Shown here in pieces: positions 7,010 to 8,956 of a stretch of 8,956 nt of DNA. The stretch comes from Tectiglobus sp963922535 (lineage in GTDB: Bacteria; Pseudomonadota; Alphaproteobacteria; Rhizobiales; Hyphomicrobiaceae). Each line of letters begins with the position of its first letter. Positions within the stretch are counted from its first letter, which is position 1. Below the pieces are notes generated by a model. It was not told the DNA's origin, did no database searches, and worked only from the letters and a program-made list of their open reading frames with translations. The position numbers and the translations under genes were made by a program. The stretch lies in contig CAWUIN010000108.1 in assembly GCA_963922535.1 (NCBI GenBank), positions 1 through 8,956 on the forward strand. The letters are read 5' to 3'.

Positions 7010-7248
7010 GCTATTTTATTTCGTCCTGTCTTTAACTAGGGTCGGTTGACCTTCATCGCGTAAAGCGGGCATGAAGACTTCATCTTATTTTTTACAGCAT
7101 CAACGCGAATGGATGCCGGCATCTTAGAATTTTTTGTGCTCTGATTGATAAAAACTGCCCCGTTTTGCCAAGCTAGCTTTAGCCTCGAGCCTCACAGATC
7201 GAAGGAAATGTACTCACTGATGACACGCCCTGAATCTCGGTAATCCGC
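7010..7248 (-). other. Long secE-nusG spacer with a weak promoter candidate
   Basis: The 239 bp between secE and nusG hold no recognised gene; these genes are usually a few tens of bases apart. A weak promoter may lie here: TTGGCA (7166-7171) and TATCAA (7145-7150) on the minus strand, with a 15-bp spacer that is shorter than optimal. There are also the palindromes AAGCTAGCTT and GATGCCGGCATC (7112-7123). A 28-codon frame runs from 7122 to 7036, but without a proper ribosome site I do not call it a gene. I see no clear intrinsic terminator after secE. Confidence 0.35.
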
Positions 7249-7464
7249 TTAAGATGATGACGCTGGAAGGCCAATCTGCAAAACCAAAGAGATCACATAT
7301 CCCAAAAGTTGATCTGCAATCATGAAAAACAACGCCGAAATCGTAACCATCACCAGAACAGCAACCGTAGTGATCCATGTTTCCTTGCGCGTCGGCCATG
7401 TCACTTTGGCGGTTTCCTGCCGCACTTCCTGCACGAACTGAAATGGATTATATATTGCCATCAT
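7249..7464 (-). CDS. secE: Preprotein translocase subunit SecE
   Basis: SecE is the small membrane subunit that clamps SecY in the SecYEG protein-export channel. It is the short single-spanning form common in alphaproteobacteria, 71 residues from the ATG at 7464 or 70 from the adjacent ATG at 7461. An amphipathic N-terminal helix (NPFQFVQEVRQETAKV) leads into the conserved KVTWPTRKET (20-29), then a transmembrane helix (about 31-53) and a second hydrophobic stretch to about 65. The tail ends in three serines. The ribosome site is poor, with only GAAAAG upstream. It lies 138 bp after tRNA-Trp, with no obvious terminator between them, so co-transcription is plausible. That gap has a TACAAT box but no matching -35. 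Confidence 0.96.
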   Translation of the reverse strand: MMAIYNPFQFVQEVRQETAKVTWPTRKETWITTVAVLVMVTISALFFMIADQLLGYVISLVLQIGLPASSS

Positions 7465-7602
7465 ACCGACTTTTCATTTATTAAATTCACATAGGTTTTA
7501 AAGATTGTAGTTAATCAGTAGACAGCAGATGTAAATTGCCATGGCGCTACTCCACGATGAACTTTAACTTCCATGTCGAGCTTTCGCCCTTCGTATATAT
7601 GC

Positions 7603-7678
7603 TGGCAGGGGCAGCAGGATTCGAACCCGCGACCTACGGTTTTGGAGACCGTCGCTCTACCAACTGAGCTATACCCCT
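7603..7678 (-). tRNA. tRNA-Trp (anticodon CCA)
   Basis: A complete 76-nt cloverleaf including an encoded 3' CCA. The acceptor stem AGGGGTA pairs with TGCCCCT (one G-U) with discriminator G. The D arm is GCTC-AGTTGGTA-GAGC. The anticodon stem ACGGT/ACCGT encloses loop CTCCAAA with anticodon CCA. The T arm is GCGGG-TTCGAAT-CCTGC. A tRNA-Trp directly upstream of secE-nusG is a common arrangement in alphaproteobacteria. Confidence 0.98.
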
Positions 7679-7969
7679 AGTAAACGTGACACTGTATCTC
7701 CAACGCTTTTAAGTTTTGGATTATCGTGCCCGTCAGCTCCGCAATTTACGGTTTCATGGAATTAAAGTACTTTTTGACGACTGTCTTTCGCGTGGAACGT
7801 CAGAACAAGTTATTAGATCTGCAGATCTTCACGAAACTAACCCATAACCTATATCAAGCCCGTGGACAACTTTTTTCTTGACATTTTTGCTTGAAGCACT
7901 GTTACAGTTTAAAACTGGCCTCTTTCAGCTGCTTACGCTCAACGTTAACGGGAAATAAAACGGCCTGAA
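7679..7969. other. Gene-free spacer between the esterase and tRNA-Trp
   Basis: I see no gene in this 291-bp stretch on either strand. It must hold the end of the esterase transcript and probably the tRNA-Trp promoter, but I cannot identify either with confidence. Notable sequence: a perfect 14-bp palindrome AGATCTGCAGATCT (7815-7828), and the short overlapping dyads ACTG-TTA-CAGT and CAGTTT-A-AAACTG around 7898-7916. Confidence 0.5.
7878..7908 (+). promoter_or_regulatory. Possible plus-strand promoter facing the esterase 3' end
   Basis: A perfect TTGACA (7878-7883) is followed at 19 bp by TACAGT (7903-7908), which matches TATAAT at four of six positions. A transcript would run antisense into the end of the esterase gene. 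No plus-strand gene follows, so this may be chance in an AT-rich stretch. Confidence 0.2.
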
Positions 7970-8641
7970 TTAATCTGCAACCTGCACCTGGTCGAGCAGT
8001 TTCTCAACATATGGTAGAATCCGGCGTGCGATTTCCGCAACACCTTGCGCGTTAGGGTGCAGCGCATCACTCAGCTTGAGTTCAGGCCGTTCGATGACCC
8101 CTGCCATAAAAAATGGATAGAGCAAGACATTGTGCTTGGCTGCAAGTTCAGGATAAATCACGTCGAACTGTTTGACATAGTCTGCCCCCCAGTTGGCTGA
8201 AGCCCGCATGCCGGCTAGCAATACAGGGATATTGCGCGCTTTCAATTTTTCAATAATGGTCTCAAGGTTCTTGCGGGCAATTGCGGGCGAAATGCCGCGC
8301 AGCGCATCGTTGGCACCAAGCTCGAGAATGACCGCGTCCGTATCCTCAGATATGGCCCAGTCGAAGCGTGTAACACCGCCGCTTGTCGTATCGCCGGAAA
8401 CTCCGGCATTGGTAATGCGCACACGATAACCGGCCTTGATAAGCGCGGCCTCAAGTTGACTGGCGAAATCAGAGCCTGGAGGAAGATTGTACCCAGCCGT
8501 TAAGCTATCGCCGAAGGCAACAAGATGTGCTTTTTTTTCATCTGCAGCGACTGATGGCATTCCGGCTGCCATTGCAATAATAAGTGCCAGGATATAAAGC
8601 CGCCAAATCTTGGACATTGATCTGGTCCATAGCGTTTCCAT
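7970..8641 (-). CDS. tesA: Secreted SGNH-family lipolytic hydrolase (TesA/arylesterase type)
   Basis: Member of the GDSL/SGNH family like E. coli TesA, which hydrolyses acyl thioesters, aryl esters and lysophospholipids in the periplasm; the true substrate here is unknown. It has 223 residues from the ATG at 8641, preceded by GGGAG at 8 nt; an inner ATG at 8617 lacks such a site. Residues 11-33 form a signal peptide, with likely cleavage after VAA (31-33). Block I is AFGDSLTAGYNLP with nucleophile Ser46, block II has Gly83 in SGDTTSGG, block III is LGANDALRG with Asn111, and block V is DALHPN with Asp192 and His195, so the catalytic set is complete. PFFMAGVIERPEL (176-188) resembles the TesA segment before block V. 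It is divergent from the ABC ATPase gene, as tesA is from ybbA in E. coli. Confidence 0.93.
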   Translation of the reverse strand: METLWTRSMSKIWRLYILALIIAMAAGMPSVAADEKKAHLVAFGDSLTAGYNLPPGSDFASQLEAALIKAGYRVRITNAGVSGDTTSGGVTRFDWAISEDTDAVILELGANDALRGISPAIARKNLETIIEKLKARNIPVLLAGMRASANWGADYVKQFDVIYPELAAKHNVLLYPFFMAGVIERPELKLSDALHPNAQGVAEIARRILPYVEKLLDQVQVAD

Positions 8642-8745
8642 TTCCGTAACTCCCGATAACGCTCTTTAAGTAGCATACACAAATATCATACGAAATCTGC
8701 ATGCTGCCTTCGTTTATCGTCATAATGCAGTATTAATGCGACAAT
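8642..8745. promoter_or_regulatory. Divergent intergenic region between esterase and ABC ATPase
   Basis: These 104 bp should carry promoters for both flanking genes. Possible -10 boxes are CATAAT on the plus strand (about 8721-8726) and TATGAT on the minus strand, each one base from consensus but without a matching -35. A 6-bp inverted repeat (CTGCAT and ATGCAG, 22 bp apart) sits in the middle and could bind a regulator; this is weak evidence. Confidence 0.35.
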
Positions 8746-8956
8746 ATGCCAGGATTTGGCAATCAAGCGAACCGGAACATGCCCCCGCGCCCAGTGGATG
8801 GAAAACCAGTGGATGGAAAACTAGTGGTTCGAAAACAAGTGGATCGAAAACAAGTGGATCATAAGCCTGTCGTCGAATTAACGGACGTTGAACTCACTCT
8901 GCCAAGCCGGGCCGGGCCGGTCGATATCCTGCGCGGGATATCCCTGCGTATTCCAG
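8746..8956 (+). CDS. ABC transporter ATP-binding protein, N-terminal part (YbbA/LolD type), cut by right edge
   Basis: Seventy codons are visible. From about residue 42 the protein reads VVELTDVELTLPSRAGPVDI then LRGISLRIP, the usual first strands and A-loop region of LolD/YbbA-type ATPases; the Walker A motif would follow beyond the edge. Being divergent from a TesA-like gene supports a YbbA-like subunit, which in E. coli pairs with the large permease YbbP in a transporter of unclear substrate. The N-terminus is odd: about 40 residues precede the domain, rich in Lys, Asp, Arg and Val and built from a pentapeptide repeat, where homologues normally start only a few residues before VVEL. The ATG at 8746 is the first start after an in-frame stop (8734) but lacks a Shine-Dalgarno. 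An ATG at 8779 or GTG codons in the repeat, such as 8854, could be the real start. Confidence 0.78.
   Translation, partial: MPGFGNQANRNMPPRPVDGKPVDGKLVVRKQVDRKQVDHKPVVELTDVELTLPSRAGPVDILRGISLRIP
8791..8865 (+). repeat. Tandem 15-bp repeat, five units, in frame with the ABC ATPase
   Basis: Units are 8791-8805 and 8806-8820 (both CCAGTGGATGGAAAA), 8821-8835 (CTAGTGGTTCGAAAA), 8836-8850 (CAAGTGGATCGAAAA) and 8851-8865 (CAAGTGGATCATAAG). They encode PVDGK, PVDGK, LVVRK, QVDRK and QVDHK. The period is a multiple of three, so gain or loss of units keeps the frame. Identity is highest at the left end, which suggests the latest duplication was there. Confidence 0.95.

Noticed and set aside
7036..7122. 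A 28-codon basic reading frame (MPASIRVDAVKNKMKSS...) in the secE-nusG spacer
   Set aside because: The only purine-rich bases before it (AAG) touch the ATG, so there is no usable ribosome site. A frame of this length is expected by chance.

Overview
The window is a chromosomal housekeeping region of an alphaproteobacterium, probably of the Rhizobiales (Hyphomicrobiales). This is inferred from the RpoB, NusG, L11 and SecE sequences and from the gene order. Base composition is moderate in GC and fairly even. I see no insertion sequence, phage gene, CRISPR array or other mobile element.

Layout, right to left along the minus strand: tRNA-Trp(CCA) (7603-7678), secE (7249-7464), nusG (6476-7009), rplK/L11 (5833-6261), rplA/L1 (5124-5828), rplJ/L10 (4216-4767, GTG start), rplL/L7-L12 (3762-4160), and the first 1175 codons of rpoB (1-3526), which runs off the left edge. 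This is the widespread secE-nusG-rplKAJL-rpoB cluster. It links protein export (SecE), transcription elongation (NusG), the ribosomal stalk and L1 arm (L11, L1, L10, L7/L12) and the RNA polymerase core (RpoB). Upstream of the tRNA, also on the minus strand, is a secreted SGNH hydrolase of the TesA/arylesterase family (7970-8641). Divergent from it on the plus strand is the start of an ABC-transporter ATPase of the YbbA/LolD type (from 8746, cut by the right edge). This is the same pairing as tesA-ybbA in E. coli.

The gaps inside the ribosomal cluster are long and hold base-paired RNA that fits the known autoregulation of these operons. There is a large folded leader before rplJ (4768-5123). 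A shorter leader before rplK (about 6262-6376) has competing helices and a TATAAT box just upstream. Two hairpins lie between rplL and rpoB, the second followed by a short U-tract, where E. coli has an attenuator.

I found no convincing unknown multi-gene system. The least ordinary item is a 15-bp in-frame tandem repeat (five units, 8791-8865) that adds a charged pentapeptide repeat in front of the ABC ATPase domain and leaves its true start codon uncertain.
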